Below, one piece after another: positions 35,717 through 44,628 of a stretch of 64,000 nt of DNA. Under the pieces are notes generated by a model. That model made no database searches and was not told the DNA's origin. It saw only the letters and a list, made by a program, of their open reading frames with translations. Within the stretch, counting starts at the first letter, position 1. The number at the start of each line of letters is the position of its first letter. The DNA is from Aureimonas sp. Leaf324 (GTDB lineage: Bacteria > Pseudomonadota > Alphaproteobacteria > Rhizobiales > Rhizobiaceae), in assembly GCF_001423245.1 (NCBI RefSeq), contig NZ_LMOH01000012.1:2518-66517 (forward strand), given 5' to 3'. The position numbers and the translations under genes are program-made.

Positions 35717-36850
35717 ATGAGCCAGCCCATCTCCTTCATCGACCTTGCCACCCAGCGTGATCGCATTCGCGATCGGATCGAGGCCCGCTTCTCGCGCATC
35801 ATGGACCAGGGCTCCTTCATCATGGGCCCGGACGTCATGGAGCTGGAAGCGCAGCTTTCCGACTTCGGCGGCATGGCGCACACCATCTCCTGCGCTTCCG
35901 GCACCGACGCGCTTCTGATGCCGCTGATGGCCTGGAGCATCGGCCCGGGCGACGCGGTCTTCGTACCGAGCTTTACCTTCGCGGCGACCGCCGAGGTGGT
36001 CGGCCTCGCCGGCGCTGCCCCCGTCTTCGTCGAGGTCCTGCCGGACACGTTCAACATGGACCCGGCGCACCTTCGGCGCACGGTCGAGGAGACCCTAGCC
36101 AAGGGTGACCTCAAGCCGCGCGCCATCATCGCAGTCGATCTCTTCGGCCAGATCGCCGACTATCCGGCGATCCGCAAGATCGCCGATGACTTCGGCCTGA
36201 AGGTCATTTCGGACGCCGCGCAGGGCTTCGGCTCGACGCTGGAGGGACGGATGGCCGGCGCCTGGGCCGACGTCGTCGCGACGAGCTTCTACCCGGCCAA
36301 GCCGCTCGGCTGCTACGGCGATGGCGGCGCGATCCAGACGGACGACGCGGATCTCGCCGACGTCCTGCGCTCGATCCGCGTCCATGGCAGCGGCAGCGAC
36401 AAGTACGACAACGTGCGCCTCGGCCTCACCGGCCGGCTCGACACGTTCCAGGCCGCAGTGCTGATCGAGAAGCTCGCGCTCTTCCCGGAAGAGATCGAAG
36501 CGCGCATGCGCATCGCCGCGCGCTATTCAAAGATGTTGGACGACCTGGTCGCGCCGCAGACCATCGCCCCGAACATCGTTTCGACCTGGGCGCAATACAC
36601 GATCCGCGTGCCCGGCGGCCGCCGCGACGCCTTCATGTCCTCGTTGAAGGAAGCCGGCGTTCCCAGTGTGATCTATTACGGAAAACCGCTTCACCGGCAG
36701 ACCGCCTACAAGCATTGGCCGGTCGGCGGAAACGGCCTGCCGGTGACGGATCAGCTCTGCACCGAGGTCATCAGCCTGCCGATGCACGCCTATCTCGACG
36801 AGGCAACGCAGGATCGCATCGTCGGCGCAGCCCGCGCGGCCCTAGCCTGA
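35717..36850 (+). CDS. DegT/DnrJ/EryC1-family sugar aminotransferase (WbpE-like)
   Basis: A 377-residue PLP enzyme. The internal aldimine lysine is Lys195 in SFYPAKPLGCYGDGG, and the N-terminal SGTDALLMPL loop that holds PLP phosphate is present. The FIDLATQRDRIRDRIEARF opening is typical of the group making 3-amino sugars such as UDP-GlcNAc(3NH2)A. It should supply an amino sugar nucleotide for lipopolysaccharide or capsule, consistent with the glycosyltransferase upstream. The exact sugar is unknown. Confidence 0.88.
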   Translation: MSQPISFIDLATQRDRIRDRIEARFSRIMDQGSFIMGPDVMELEAQLSDFGGMAHTISCASGTDALLMPLMAWSIGPGDAVFVPSFTFAATAEVVGLAGAAPVFVEVLPDTFNMDPAHLRRTVEETLAKGDLKPRAIIAVDLFGQIADYPAIRKIADDFGLKVISDAAQGFGSTLEGRMAGAWADVVATSFYPAKPLGCYGDGGAIQTDDADLADVLRSIRVHGSGSDKYDNVRLGLTGRLDTFQAAVLIEKLALFPEEIEARMRIAARYSKMLDDLVAPQTIAPNIVSTWAQYTIRVPGGRRDAFMSSLKEAGVPSVIYYGKPLHRQTAYKHWPVGGNGLPVTDQLCTEVISLPMHAYLDEATQDRIVGAARAALA

Positions 36851-36963
36851 GACACCGGCCGGGCGCAGTCTGGAACTGGACTAATTATCATCTTATTTCA
36901 GTAACTTGCGCAGATTTTCTCGCGTGATACGACCGTTACGGTACGAGATTGCGGGAGTCGAGG

Positions 36964-37194
36964 ATGAGTGTCGTCACACCGGTCGAAGTGCTGGCCGTTC
37001 TCGGACCGGTCAGTGCTATCGTGGTCCACGAAATGGTTCGCAGCCGCGTTTCGGCGGCCGAGCTCCGCGAAGCGCTCCGTCGCCTGCGGCATGGGGAGAT
37101 GGACGAGTTCGAAGCCTATGCGGAGCTCGACGGCTGCACGCGCCGCGTCGTCGACCTTCTCGGAAGTGTCGAAGCCAGGAAGCCGCGCGCATGA
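36964..37194 (+). CDS. Small protein of unknown function (76 aa)
   Basis: A 76-residue protein with a hydrophobic first third (VLAVLGPVSAIVV) and a charged helical remainder. GGAG precedes the ATG. Its TGA overlaps the ATG of the next gene (ATGA), so the two are likely translated together. The upstream 110 bp are AT-rich compared with the rest of the window and may hold a promoter. No family recognised. Confidence 0.55.
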   Translation: MSVVTPVEVLAVLGPVSAIVVHEMVRSRVSAAELREALRRLRHGEMDEFEAYAELDGCTRRVVDLLGSVEARKPRA

Positions 37195-37493
37195 GCGGCG
37201 ATTCCGCGGAGCGGTCCGTCGAACTGACGCAAGGTCTCACCCGGCTTTTCGAACTTGAAATGCGCGACGGCCGGACGCCGCCGCTGGAGGCTCTGGAACA
37301 CATCGCGCGAGCGCTCGGCGCCCTCTACCAGGACGTCGCCTCGGCACATCGCGACCCTGCGCCCTGTCCATGCGGCTGGGTGCCCACGAGCGACGATCCC
37401 GTCCGCCTCGCCGGGGCGCTTCGTGGGGGCTCAAGTCGTGAGGCGGTGTTCGGAAAAGACCTCCGCACGATGACGCCGGCAGGCTACGCGTGA
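37191..37493 (+). CDS. Small protein of unknown function (100 aa), coupled to the previous gene
   Basis: A 100-residue protein beginning at the ATG that overlaps the previous stop codon by four bases, with AGGAAG before it. The N-terminal part is a charged helix; near the middle a CPCGW stretch carries two cysteines. The frame is open upstream, but the overlap decides the start. I do not recognise a domain. With its partner it forms a two-gene unit between a sugar aminotransferase and a cysteine synthase. Confidence 0.5.
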   Translation: MSGDSAERSVELTQGLTRLFELEMRDGRTPPLEALEHIARALGALYQDVASAHRDPAPCPCGWVPTSDDPVRLAGALRGGSSREAVFGKDLRTMTPAGYA

Positions 37494-37617
37494 CGATCCG
37501 CTGGTCCTGATCGAAAACCGCGTTCCGCCGGATGGCTTTCCCGCAGCAAGCCCTTCCTTGTCTCGCCCGGTGCCGCACCTTACCGTCCTGCGAAACGAAT
37601 CCCGCCGCCAGGACCCC

Positions 37618-38655
37618 ATGCCCCGATACAACTCCGTCATCGACGCCATCGGCAACACGCCGCTGATCCGCCTCGCCAAGGCATCGGAGCTGACCGGCTG
37701 CGAGATCTACGGCAAAGCCGAGTTCATGAACCCCGGCCAGTCGGTGAAGGATCGCGCCGCGCTCTTCATCATTCGCGACGCCGAGGCCAGGGGCCTGCTT
37801 CAGCCGGGCGGAACGATCGTCGAGGGCACCGCGGGCAACACCGGCATCGGGCTGGCGATGGTGGCCGACGCGCTCGGCTACAAGACGGTGATCGTCATCC
37901 CGGAAACGCAGAGCCAAGAGAAGAAGGACGCGCTGCGCCTTTGGGGTGCAGAGCTGATCGAGGTCCCGGCCGTCCCCTACAAGAACCCGAACAACTACGT
38001 GAAGCTGTCCGGACGCCTTGCCGAACAGCTGGCTTCCAGCGTTCCCGGCGGCGCGATCTGGGCCAACCAGTTTGACAACACCGCCAACCGCGACGGGCAT
38101 GTCGTCACGACTGCGGAGGAAATCTGGCACCAGACCGATGGGCAGGTGGACGGCTTCATCTGCGCGGTCGGCACGGGCGGCACGTTGGCCGGCACGGCAA
38201 TGGGCCTGAAGCGCCGGTCCGGCCATATCAAGATCGGCATCGCCGATCCGATGGGCGCGGCGCTCCACAGCTACTACACGGCCGGCACCTTCGCTTCGGA
38301 GGGAAGCTCCATCACCGAGGGCATCGGCCAGGGCCGCATTACGGCGAACCTCGAAGGCTTCACGCCGGATTTCGCCTACCAGATCCCCGACGAAGAGGCG
38401 CTGCCGATCGTCTTCGACCTGATCGGCGACGAAGGCCTCTGCCTCGGCGGATCGTCGGGCGTGAACATCGCCGGCGCGATCCGCATGGCCCGCGAGATGG
38501 GTCCGGGCCATACGATCGTGACGATCCTGTGCGACTACGGCAACCGCTACCAGTCCAAGCTCTTCAACCCGGACTTCCTGCGCGAGAAGAACTTGCCGGT
38601 GCCGGCGTGGCTGGAGCGCAAGCCCGCCATCTCCGTTCCCTACGAGGCGGTCTGA
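37618..38655 (+). CDS. cysK: Cysteine synthase family protein
   Basis: A 345-residue PLP enzyme of fold type II. The PLP lysine is Lys44 (GQSVKDRAA), and the substrate loop reads TAGNTG (71-76) where CysK usually has TSGNTG. The glycine-rich phosphate loop GTGGTLAG follows, and a CDYGNRYQSKLFN C-terminal tail extends it beyond standard CysK (about 310). It should make cysteine from O-acetylserine and sulfide. It is followed at once by an AlaX-type editing gene and a mercaptopyruvate sulfurtransferase, a cysteine-centred cluster. Confidence 0.88.
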   Translation: MPRYNSVIDAIGNTPLIRLAKASELTGCEIYGKAEFMNPGQSVKDRAALFIIRDAEARGLLQPGGTIVEGTAGNTGIGLAMVADALGYKTVIVIPETQSQEKKDALRLWGAELIEVPAVPYKNPNNYVKLSGRLAEQLASSVPGGAIWANQFDNTANRDGHVVTTAEEIWHQTDGQVDGFICAVGTGGTLAGTAMGLKRRSGHIKIGIADPMGAALHSYYTAGTFASEGSSITEGIGQGRITANLEGFTPDFAYQIPDEEALPIVFDLIGDEGLCLGGSSGVNIAGAIRMAREMGPGHTIVTILCDYGNRYQSKLFNPDFLREKNLPVPAWLERKPAISVPYEAV

Positions 38656-38657
38656 TC

Positions 38658-39392
38658 ATGGCCCGCACCGAGGCCGCCTACCTCGACGACGCCTATCTCT
38701 CGACGCTGGAGGCGAGCGTCGTCGCGCACGAGGGCGAGCGCGGCATCGTCGTCGATCGCTGCAACTTCTATCCGGCGGGCGGCGGCCAGCCCGGCGACAC
38801 CGGCTCGATCGAATGGGCCGACGGGCGGCAGGTCCCGGTCGTCGACACGCGCTACGGCGAGGACCGTTCGCAGATCGTCCTGCATCTCGGCGAGGGCGAT
38901 ATCCCGGCAGTCGGGGACACCATCGTCCTCCACGTCGACTGGGCGCGTCGCTACAAGATGATGCGTATGCACACCGCGCTCCATCTCCTGACCGTCGTCT
39001 GCCCTTTCCCGGTCACCGGCGCGGCGGTCGGCGAGGACGAGGGCCGTCTCGACTTCGATATGCCGGAGGCCGACACCGACAAGGACGAGGTCACGGAGGC
39101 GCTCGCCAGGCTCGTCGCCGACAATCACAAGGTGTTCACGCGCTGGATCACCGACGAGGAGCTCGACGCCAATCCGGGTCTCGTGAAGTCGGCCAACGTC
39201 CGGCCGCCGCGCGGAACGGGCCGTGTCCGTGTCGTGGCCATCGGCGAGGATGGCTCGATCGATTCCCAGCCCTGTGGCGGCACCCATGTCGGCGAAACGC
39301 AGGAGATCGGCGAGATCCACGTCGCCAAGATTGAGAAGAAGGGGCGCACCAACCGCCGGTTCCGCCTGCGCTTCGGCCCGCCCGCCCCCTGA
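38658..39392 (+). CDS. Alanyl-tRNA editing protein (AlaX type)
   Basis: A 244-residue stand-alone editing domain homologous to the second half of alanyl-tRNA synthetase. Zinc ligands are His105 and His109 (HTALH) and Cys206 and His210 (CGGTH). The N-terminal part has the FYPAGGGQPGDTG motif of AlaX-M/L forms. It should deacylate Ser- or Gly-tRNA(Ala). It starts two bases after the cysteine synthase stop, so the two are cotranscribed. Confidence 0.93.
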   Translation: MARTEAAYLDDAYLSTLEASVVAHEGERGIVVDRCNFYPAGGGQPGDTGSIEWADGRQVPVVDTRYGEDRSQIVLHLGEGDIPAVGDTIVLHVDWARRYKMMRMHTALHLLTVVCPFPVTGAAVGEDEGRLDFDMPEADTDKDEVTEALARLVADNHKVFTRWITDEELDANPGLVKSANVRPPRGTGRVRVVAIGEDGSIDSQPCGGTHVGETQEIGEIHVAKIEKKGRTNRRFRLRFGPPAP

Positions 39393-39417
39393 CACCCCCG
39401 GTTTCGAAGGCATCGTC

Positions 39418-40278
39418 ATGACCGTCAACCCGTTCCTGATCTCCGCCGACCAGCTGGCGCGGGAGATCGGCCATCCCGGCCTGTCGATCGTCGATGCGTC
39501 CTGGTATCTGCCAGCGCAGAAACGTTTTGCGCATCCCGAGTATCTCGCCGGGCACATCCCGGGCGCCGTCTTCTTCGATCAGGACACTGTGGTGGATCCT
39601 GCCTCCGACCTCCCGCACACGCTTCCCTCGGCGGACGCCTTCGCCGAGGCGGCGGGGGCACTTGGCATCCGCGAGACCGATACGATCGTCGTCTACGACG
39701 GTCTCGGACTGTTCAGCGCACCGCGCGTTTGGTGGATGTTCCGAACCTTCGGTGCGAAGGACGTGCGGATCCTCGATGGCGGCTATCCCGCCTGGATCGC
39801 CGAGAGCCGACCGGTGGAAACCGGCGAGCCCGAGATCGAGCCGGCGACGTTCAAAGCGTCGTTCGATCCGTCGGCGGTGGCCTCGCTGGGCGAGATGCGC
39901 ACCATCGTCGACGGTGGTTCGCGCCAGATCGCCGATGCCCGGCCGGCTGCCCGCTTCACGGCCGAGGCGCCCGAGCCGCGTGCCGGGGTCCGGGGCGGAC
40001 ACATGCCCGGCGCGCGATCCCTGCCCGCCTCGGACCTGTCCGCCGATGGCCGCCTGAAGTCGCCGGAAGAACTCGCGCGCCTCTTTGCCGAGGCTGGCGT
40101 CGACATCGACGCGCCGATCGTGACCTCGTGCGGATCGGGCGTGACGGCGGCGACGATCAATTTCGCGCTCGCCTCGCTCCACAAGAGCGACGTGAAGCTC
40201 TATGACGGCTCCTGGACCGAATGGGGCTCGCGCCCCGATACGCCTGTGGAAGGCGGACCAGCCAGCCCAAGGACTTGA
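39418..40278 (+). CDS. sseA: 3-mercaptopyruvate sulfurtransferase
   Basis: A 286-residue tandem rhodanese. The inactive N-terminal rhodanese domain is followed by the active one, with Cys238 in the loop CGSGVTA, the pattern of mercaptopyruvate rather than thiosulfate sulfurtransferases. HMPGAR and SLPASDL before it are typical. It moves sulfur from mercaptopyruvate to thiol acceptors. It lies 25 bp after the AlaX gene in the same transcription unit. Confidence 0.93.
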   Translation: MTVNPFLISADQLAREIGHPGLSIVDASWYLPAQKRFAHPEYLAGHIPGAVFFDQDTVVDPASDLPHTLPSADAFAEAAGALGIRETDTIVVYDGLGLFSAPRVWWMFRTFGAKDVRILDGGYPAWIAESRPVETGEPEIEPATFKASFDPSAVASLGEMRTIVDGGSRQIADARPAARFTAEAPEPRAGVRGGHMPGARSLPASDLSADGRLKSPEELARLFAEAGVDIDAPIVTSCGSGVTAATINFALASLHKSDVKLYDGSWTEWGSRPDTPVEGGPASPRT

Positions 40279-40288
40279 ACCGACCTAC

Positions 40289-40813
40289 ATGCGCATTCTG
40301 AGGACCACCGTCACTCAGCTCGTGATGCACCAGCCTCCCGAGCACCCGACGCCTGCGCCGCGCAACGGCCGGGCCTACGAGGTCCTGAAAGTTCGCCAGA
40401 TCCCGCTGGCCTACTACCGCTTTCTCTATGCGGCGGTCGGGCGCGGGCATCACTGGACGTCGCGCAATCTTGGCGACGAGGCCTTGGCGCGCGAGATCCA
40501 TGCGCCGAACGTGCGCATGCGCATCCTCTACTGCGACGGCGCACCGGCCGGCTGGTTCGAGCTCGACGCCGGGCGCGCGCCCCGCGAGACGCGGCTGGTC
40601 CATTTCGGCATCATGCCGGAGTTCCGCGGCCAGGGTCTCGCGCGTCATCTCCTCGGCCAGGCGATCGTCGCCGGCTTCGAGGAGATGCCGAGCGCGCTGA
40701 CGGTCGAGACCAACACGCTCGACCACCCCGCCGCCCTGCCCCTCTACCGGAAGCTCGGCTTCCGCCCGGTCTCCACGCGCGAAGTCACGACGGCCGCCCA
40801 TGACGACGACTGA
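40289..40813 (+). CDS. GNAT-family N-acetyltransferase
   Basis: A 174-residue acetyltransferase. The acetyl-CoA loop is in FGIMPEFRGQGLARHLLGQAI, and the C-terminal ALPLYRKLGFRPV is the usual GNAT end. The start at 40289 is the ATG closest to the upstream stop; the ribosome site is weak. Its end overlaps the next gene by 14 bases, and it starts ten bases after sseA, so it is in that operon. The substrate is unknown. Confidence 0.85.
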   Translation: MRILRTTVTQLVMHQPPEHPTPAPRNGRAYEVLKVRQIPLAYYRFLYAAVGRGHHWTSRNLGDEALAREIHAPNVRMRILYCDGAPAGWFELDAGRAPRETRLVHFGIMPEFRGQGLARHLLGQAIVAGFEEMPSALTVETNTLDHPAALPLYRKLGFRPVSTREVTTAAHDDD

Positions 40814-41834
40814 CCCGGCCCCTTATTCGTCGAACCCGACCCCTGCGGCTCGCGGCCGCGGCCTTCTCGGGCGCCTCGTGCTCGTGCTCGTCGGCCTTGT
40901 GCTCGTCGGACTCGCACTCGCCTTTGTGTTCGGCCCGCGCGAACCCGTCCGGCTGACGACGTCGTTCGATCCGACCGCGATCGGCAGCGATCCGGTGGCA
41001 TACATCGCAGGTGAGGAGGCCAATGTCCCGAACCTTCGCCCGCAGGCGGAGAAGGAGATCGTCTGGGCCTATCCGGCCTCGCGCGCCAAGACGCCGCTCG
41101 CGATCGTCTACATCCACGGCTTCTCGGCCTCGAAGGGCGAGACCCGTCCGCTGGCCGACGCCGTCGCCCGCGAACTCGGCGCCAACCTCTTCTACACGCG
41201 CCTTGCCGGACACGGGCGCGACGCCGCCGCGATGGAGCAGGCGGAGGTCGGCGACTGGATCGACGACTTCGCCGAGGCGATGGCGATCGGCCGAGCGATC
41301 GGCGAGCGAGTGGTGGTGATCGGAACGTCCAACGGCGGAACACTGGCGACGATCGGCGCCGACCGGCCCGACCTCTCGCAAGGGCTTGCCGCGCTCGTCG
41401 AAATCTCGCCGAACTTCGCCCTGCGCGAATGGCGCTCCTTCATCCTGACGCTGCCCTTCGCCCGCAACCTCCTGCCCTATCTCGGACCGGCGACCTACGG
41501 CTCGGGCGACGGATCGAACGGCGTCTGGACCACGAACTATCCGTCGTCGGCCCTCCTCCCGATGGCGCGGCTCGTCGAAGTGGCGCGTCAGATCGATCTG
41601 TCGACGATCACGACGCCGGCGCTGTTCCTGTTTTCGCCGAACGACGCCACGGTGGACCCGCAAGGGACGCGTGAGGTCGCGGCGCGCTGGGGCGGGCCGC
41701 ACGAGGTGATCGAGGTGACCGACAGCACCGACCCGACGCAGCATGTGATCGCCGGCGACATCCGCTCCCCCGCCACGACCGCGCCGCTCGCCCGCCAGCT
41801 CAGCGACTGGATCCGCCGGACACTCGGCACCTGA
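40800..41834 (+). CDS. Membrane-anchored alpha/beta hydrolase
   Basis: A 344-residue protein with one N-terminal transmembrane anchor (about 22-46) and an alpha/beta-hydrolase domain. The oxyanion region is IHGFSAS (105-111), the nucleophile Ser177 is in GTSNGG, an acid is likely in FSPNDATVD, and a late TQHV histidine completes the triad. It probably faces the periplasm as an esterase or lipase. It overlaps the GNAT gene by 14 bases and converges on ilvA with three bases between. Confidence 0.85.
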   Translation: MTTTDPAPYSSNPTPAARGRGLLGRLVLVLVGLVLVGLALAFVFGPREPVRLTTSFDPTAIGSDPVAYIAGEEANVPNLRPQAEKEIVWAYPASRAKTPLAIVYIHGFSASKGETRPLADAVARELGANLFYTRLAGHGRDAAAMEQAEVGDWIDDFAEAMAIGRAIGERVVVIGTSNGGTLATIGADRPDLSQGLAALVEISPNFALREWRSFILTLPFARNLLPYLGPATYGSGDGSNGVWTTNYPSSALLPMARLVEVARQIDLSTITTPALFLFSPNDATVDPQGTREVAARWGGPHEVIEVTDSTDPTQHVIAGDIRSPATTAPLARQLSDWIRRTLGT

Positions 41835-41837
41835 CGA

Positions 41838-43091
41838 TCAGATCAGGAGATCCGACATGATCTGGTTGTCGGTGATGTCCTGATAGCGGATGCCGGCTTC
41901 GGCGAAGCGCTGCAGCAGCGTGTCGAAGTTGCTAGCATGTCGCGTCTCGATGCCAAGGAGGATCGAGCCGAAGTCGCGGGCCGACTTCTTGAGATACTCG
42001 AAGCGCGCCACGTCGTCCTCCGGCCCGAGAAGGTCGAGGAAGGCGCGCAGCGCGCCGGGGCGCTGGGCAAGGCGGAGGATGAAATACTTCTTCAGCCCCT
42101 CGGAGCGCAGCGCCCGCTCCTTCACGTCGGGCAGGCGCTCGAAATCGAAGTTGCCGCCGGAGACGACGAGCACGACCGTCTTGCCGCGCACCTCGGGCCC
42201 GAGCGCGCGCAAGGCGTCGATCGCGAGCGCGCCGGCCGGCTCCAGCACGATGCCCTCGACGTTCAGCATCTCGATCATCGTCTGGCACAGCCGCCCTTCC
42301 GGGCACAGCAGCACGTGCTCGGGCGTGAAGCGGCTGAGGATCTCGAACGGCAACGCCCCGATCTCGGCGACCGCCGCCCCGTCGACGAAGCCGTCGACCT
42401 GCTCCAGCCGGACCCGCCGACGCTTGATGAGGCTGGTGCGAAGGCTCGGCGCGCCCAGCGGCTCTACGAGGCGGATGTCGGGGCCTGCCGGCCCCTCGAA
42501 GATCCGCGTCATGCCGCTTGCCAGACCGCCGCCACCGACCGGCAGGATCAGCATCTCGGGATGCTCGTGGCCGAGTTGCTGCATCACCTCGAGCCCGACA
42601 GTCGCCTGGCCCTCGACAATATCGGCATGGTCGAACGGCGGCACCATGGCGGCGCCCGTCTCCTCGGCATAGCGGCGCGCTGCGGCGTAGCTCTCGTCGA
42701 AGATGTCGCCGACGAGTTCGATCTCGATCGCGTCGCCGCCGAACATGCGCGTCTTGGCGATCTTCTGCTGCGGCGTGGTGACCGGCATGAAGACCCGCCC
42801 CTTCAGCCCGAAATGCTTGCAGGCGAAGGCGAAGCCTTGCGCGTGGTTGCCGGCGGAGGCGCAGGTGAAGCTCGCGGCGGTCTCGCCTGCCTCGATGCGC
42901 TTGCGCATGAAGTTGAAGGCGCCGCGGATCTTGTAAGAGCGAACGGGCGTCAGGTCTTCGCGCTTGAGGAAGACGCGCGCGCCGTAGCGGTTCGACAGGT
43001 GCTCGTTGAGTTGCAGCGGCGTTTCGGGAAACAGGTCACGCAGCGCGCCGAGGGCGGCCTCGACGCCGGGACGAAAATCGACGTTGGTCAT
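41838..43091 (-). CDS. ilvA: Threonine ammonia-lyase (threonine dehydratase)
   Basis: A 417-residue PLP enzyme that makes 2-oxobutanoate for isoleucine. The PLP lysine is Lys54 (RSYKIRGAF), with SAGNHAQG at 79-86 and the tetraglycine PVGGGGLASG near 186. A single ACT-like regulatory domain follows (FILRLAQRPGALRAFLDLLG), as in the shorter, Bacillus-like IlvA rather than the two-ACT E. coli form. A small membrane peptide is encoded upstream on the same strand. Confidence 0.94.
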   Translation of the reverse strand: MTNVDFRPGVEAALGALRDLFPETPLQLNEHLSNRYGARVFLKREDLTPVRSYKIRGAFNFMRKRIEAGETAASFTCASAGNHAQGFAFACKHFGLKGRVFMPVTTPQQKIAKTRMFGGDAIEIELVGDIFDESYAAARRYAEETGAAMVPPFDHADIVEGQATVGLEVMQQLGHEHPEMLILPVGGGGLASGMTRIFEGPAGPDIRLVEPLGAPSLRTSLIKRRRVRLEQVDGFVDGAAVAEIGALPFEILSRFTPEHVLLCPEGRLCQTMIEMLNVEGIVLEPAGALAIDALRALGPEVRGKTVVLVVSGGNFDFERLPDVKERALRSEGLKKYFILRLAQRPGALRAFLDLLGPEDDVARFEYLKKSARDFGSILLGIETRHASNFDTLLQRFAEAGIRYQDITDNQIMSDLLI

Positions 43092-43236
43092 GGATGATCC
43101 AGGATACTTCAGGAAAGGCGCGACACGGACCGGTGCGCCATAAGGGTGCGGGGATAAGTCCCCGGCGGTCGGATCGGGACGATGCGCCGGATCGGCGCCG
43201 GATCGTCTCCGCCGGACGTGCCCTCGTTGACCGTGC

Positions 43237-43317
43237 TTATCGGGCGGCGGTCAGCGAAAGGACGCCGGCGCCGATAATGAGGAAAACGGCTCCGCCGATC
43301 GAAGCAACAAATGGCAT
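43237..43317 (-). CDS. 26-residue hydrophobic microprotein upstream of ilvA
   Basis: ATG at 43317, stop TAA at 43237, with AAAAAGGGAG ahead of it. The peptide is one hydrophobic helix (opening MPFVASIGGAVFLII, ending TAAR), enough for a single membrane span. Nine of 26 residues are Ile, Val or Leu. It lies 145 bp upstream of ilvA on the same strand, so it might be a leader peptide, but no terminator/antiterminator pair is evident. A membrane microprotein is equally possible. Confidence 0.4.
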   Translation of the reverse strand: MPFVASIGGAVFLIIGAGVLSLTAAR

Positions 43318-43442
43318 CGCGCGCTCCCTTTTTCCCTTGGGTTTCCGTGCTGCGTTCCATGGGCCAACGTCACCGACTTGTAAAGTCGCGCGCCCTCTTC
43401 CGCTGACCGGCCGCCCGCATTAGAAGCTGCCGGGGCCCCGAC

Positions 43443-43524
43443 GCAGGCGTGGCGAAATGGTATACGCGACGGACTTAAAATCCGTTGTCCGAGTGGCATG
43501 CGGGTTCGAGTCCCGCCGCCTGCA
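43443..43524 (+). tRNA. tRNA-Leu (anticodon UAA)
   Basis: Acceptor GCAGGCG (43443-43449) pairs with CGCCTGC (43517-43523), followed by discriminator A. The anticodon stem ACGGA/TCCGT holds loop CTTAAAA, giving anticodon TAA. A long variable arm typical of class II leucine tRNA and T-loop TTCGAGT are present. The CCA end is not encoded (CCC follows). The D-arm region is GGCGAAATGGTATACGC. Confidence 0.95.
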
Positions 43525-43782
43525 CCCCGGAACGCCGCGCATCATCTTGGCATCCGTCGAATCAAATGTTCAGCCCGCGCGAATTCTTGCGCGCAATCAT
43601 CAGACCAAATAATCGTCGGAGGATCATTGCCGGCGTTCCATCGGCGCGCAGACGATAAGCCGGCGAACGCCTGCGCAAGTGTCGCAGGGACTTGTCGAGG
43701 ATTTGTTTGTCTTCCGCGCGGGGACGTGTTCTTCTCGGATCGTTAACAGAGGAACGGCAGCAGCTCGAGAAGGGATCGATCC

Positions 43783-43968
43783 ATGCCCGAGATCCAGCGC
43801 ATCCCATTGTCCGCCTCGACACCGTCCGATCCCTGGCTGGACTCGGAGAACGAGACCGCATCCGATCTTCTGCAGCATCTCCAGAGCGACAATCTGGCGC
43901 TCGGCCGCTTGCGCGATGCGCTCGTCGCCGATGGCGAGCAGGGCGGACCCTCGAACGCTTTTTCCTGA
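43783..43968 (+). CDS. Small acidic protein of unknown function (61 aa)
   Basis: A 61-residue acidic peptide with a central helix (SDLLQHLQSDNLALGRLRDAL). GAAGGGATCGATCC precedes the ATG, acceptable for initiation. It ends just before a strong 14-bp hairpin shared with wrbA. No family recognised. The 250-bp gap between tRNA-Leu and this gene holds no other gene that I can support. Confidence 0.45.
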   Translation: MPEIQRIPLSASTPSDPWLDSENETASDLLQHLQSDNLALGRLRDALVADGEQGGPSNAFS

Positions 43969-43989
43969 CCTGTCGTCGCCGGCCGGTGG

Positions 43990-44019
43990 TCCGGCTTCTC
44001 TCGCACGAGAGAAGCCGGA
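43990..44019. terminator. Bidirectional terminator-like hairpin
   Basis: TCCGGCTTCTCTCG (43990-44003) and CGAGAGAAGCCGGA (44006-44019) form a perfect 14-bp stem around a minimal loop. It fills the gap between the small acidic gene and the convergent wrbA gene. No long T-tract. Confidence 0.7.
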
Positions 44020-44028
44020 GACCTTGCG

Positions 44029-44628
44029 TCAGGCCGTGAGCTTGGCGGCGATCTGAGCGATGTGGCGGCCCTGGAAACGGGCGCCGTCGAGTTCGATCGC
44101 GCTCGGCTGGCGCGAACCGTCGCCGTTGGCGATCGTGGTCGCGCCGTAGGGCGAGCCGCCGACGATCTGGTCCGAGGCCATCTGGCCCTGGAAGGAATAC
44201 GGCAGGCCGACGATCACCAGGCCATGATGCAGCAGCGTCTTGTGCACCGAGAGGATCGTCGCCTCGTTGCCGCCGTGCTGCGTGGCAGAGGACGAGAACA
44301 CGCCGCCGACCTTGCCGATCAGCTTGCCCTGCGCCCAGAGGCCGCCGGTGCGGTCCCAGAACGAGGCCATCTGCGAGGCCATGTTGCCGTAGCGCGTGGG
44401 AACGCCGACGATGATCGCATCGTACTCAGCGAGCTCGTCCGGCTGCGCCTCGGGGAAGTCGTGGTTCGTCTTGAAATGCGCGGCGGCGACCACCTCGGCC
44501 GGCGCGGTTTCGGGCACGCGCTTGATCTCCACTTCGGCGCCGCCCTCGCGCGCGCCTTCGGCCACGGCCTTCGCCATGGTCTCGATATGGCCGTAGCTCG
44601 AATAATAGAGAACCAGTACCTTCGCCAT
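44029..44628 (-). CDS. wrbA: NAD(P)H:quinone oxidoreductase type IV (WrbA)
   Basis: A 199-residue flavodoxin-like quinone reductase. The FMN phosphate loop is [12 protein letters not shown] (8-19), followed by [22 protein letters not shown] and [14 protein letters not shown], all WrbA hallmarks. It carries out two-electron reduction of quinones, avoiding semiquinones. The ATG at 44628 has GAGG five bases ahead; the frame is open 20 codons further without a better site. Confidence 0.95.
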   Translation of the reverse strand: MAKVLVLYYSSYGHIETMAKAVAEGAREGGAEVEIKRVPETAPAEVVAAAHFKTNHDFPEAQPDELAEYDAIIVGVPTRYGNMASQMASFWDRTGGLWAQGKLIGKVGGVFSSSATQHGGNEATILSVHKTLLHHGLVIVGLPYSFQGQMASDQIVGGSPYGATTIANGDGSRQPSAIELDGARFQGRHIAQIAAKLTA

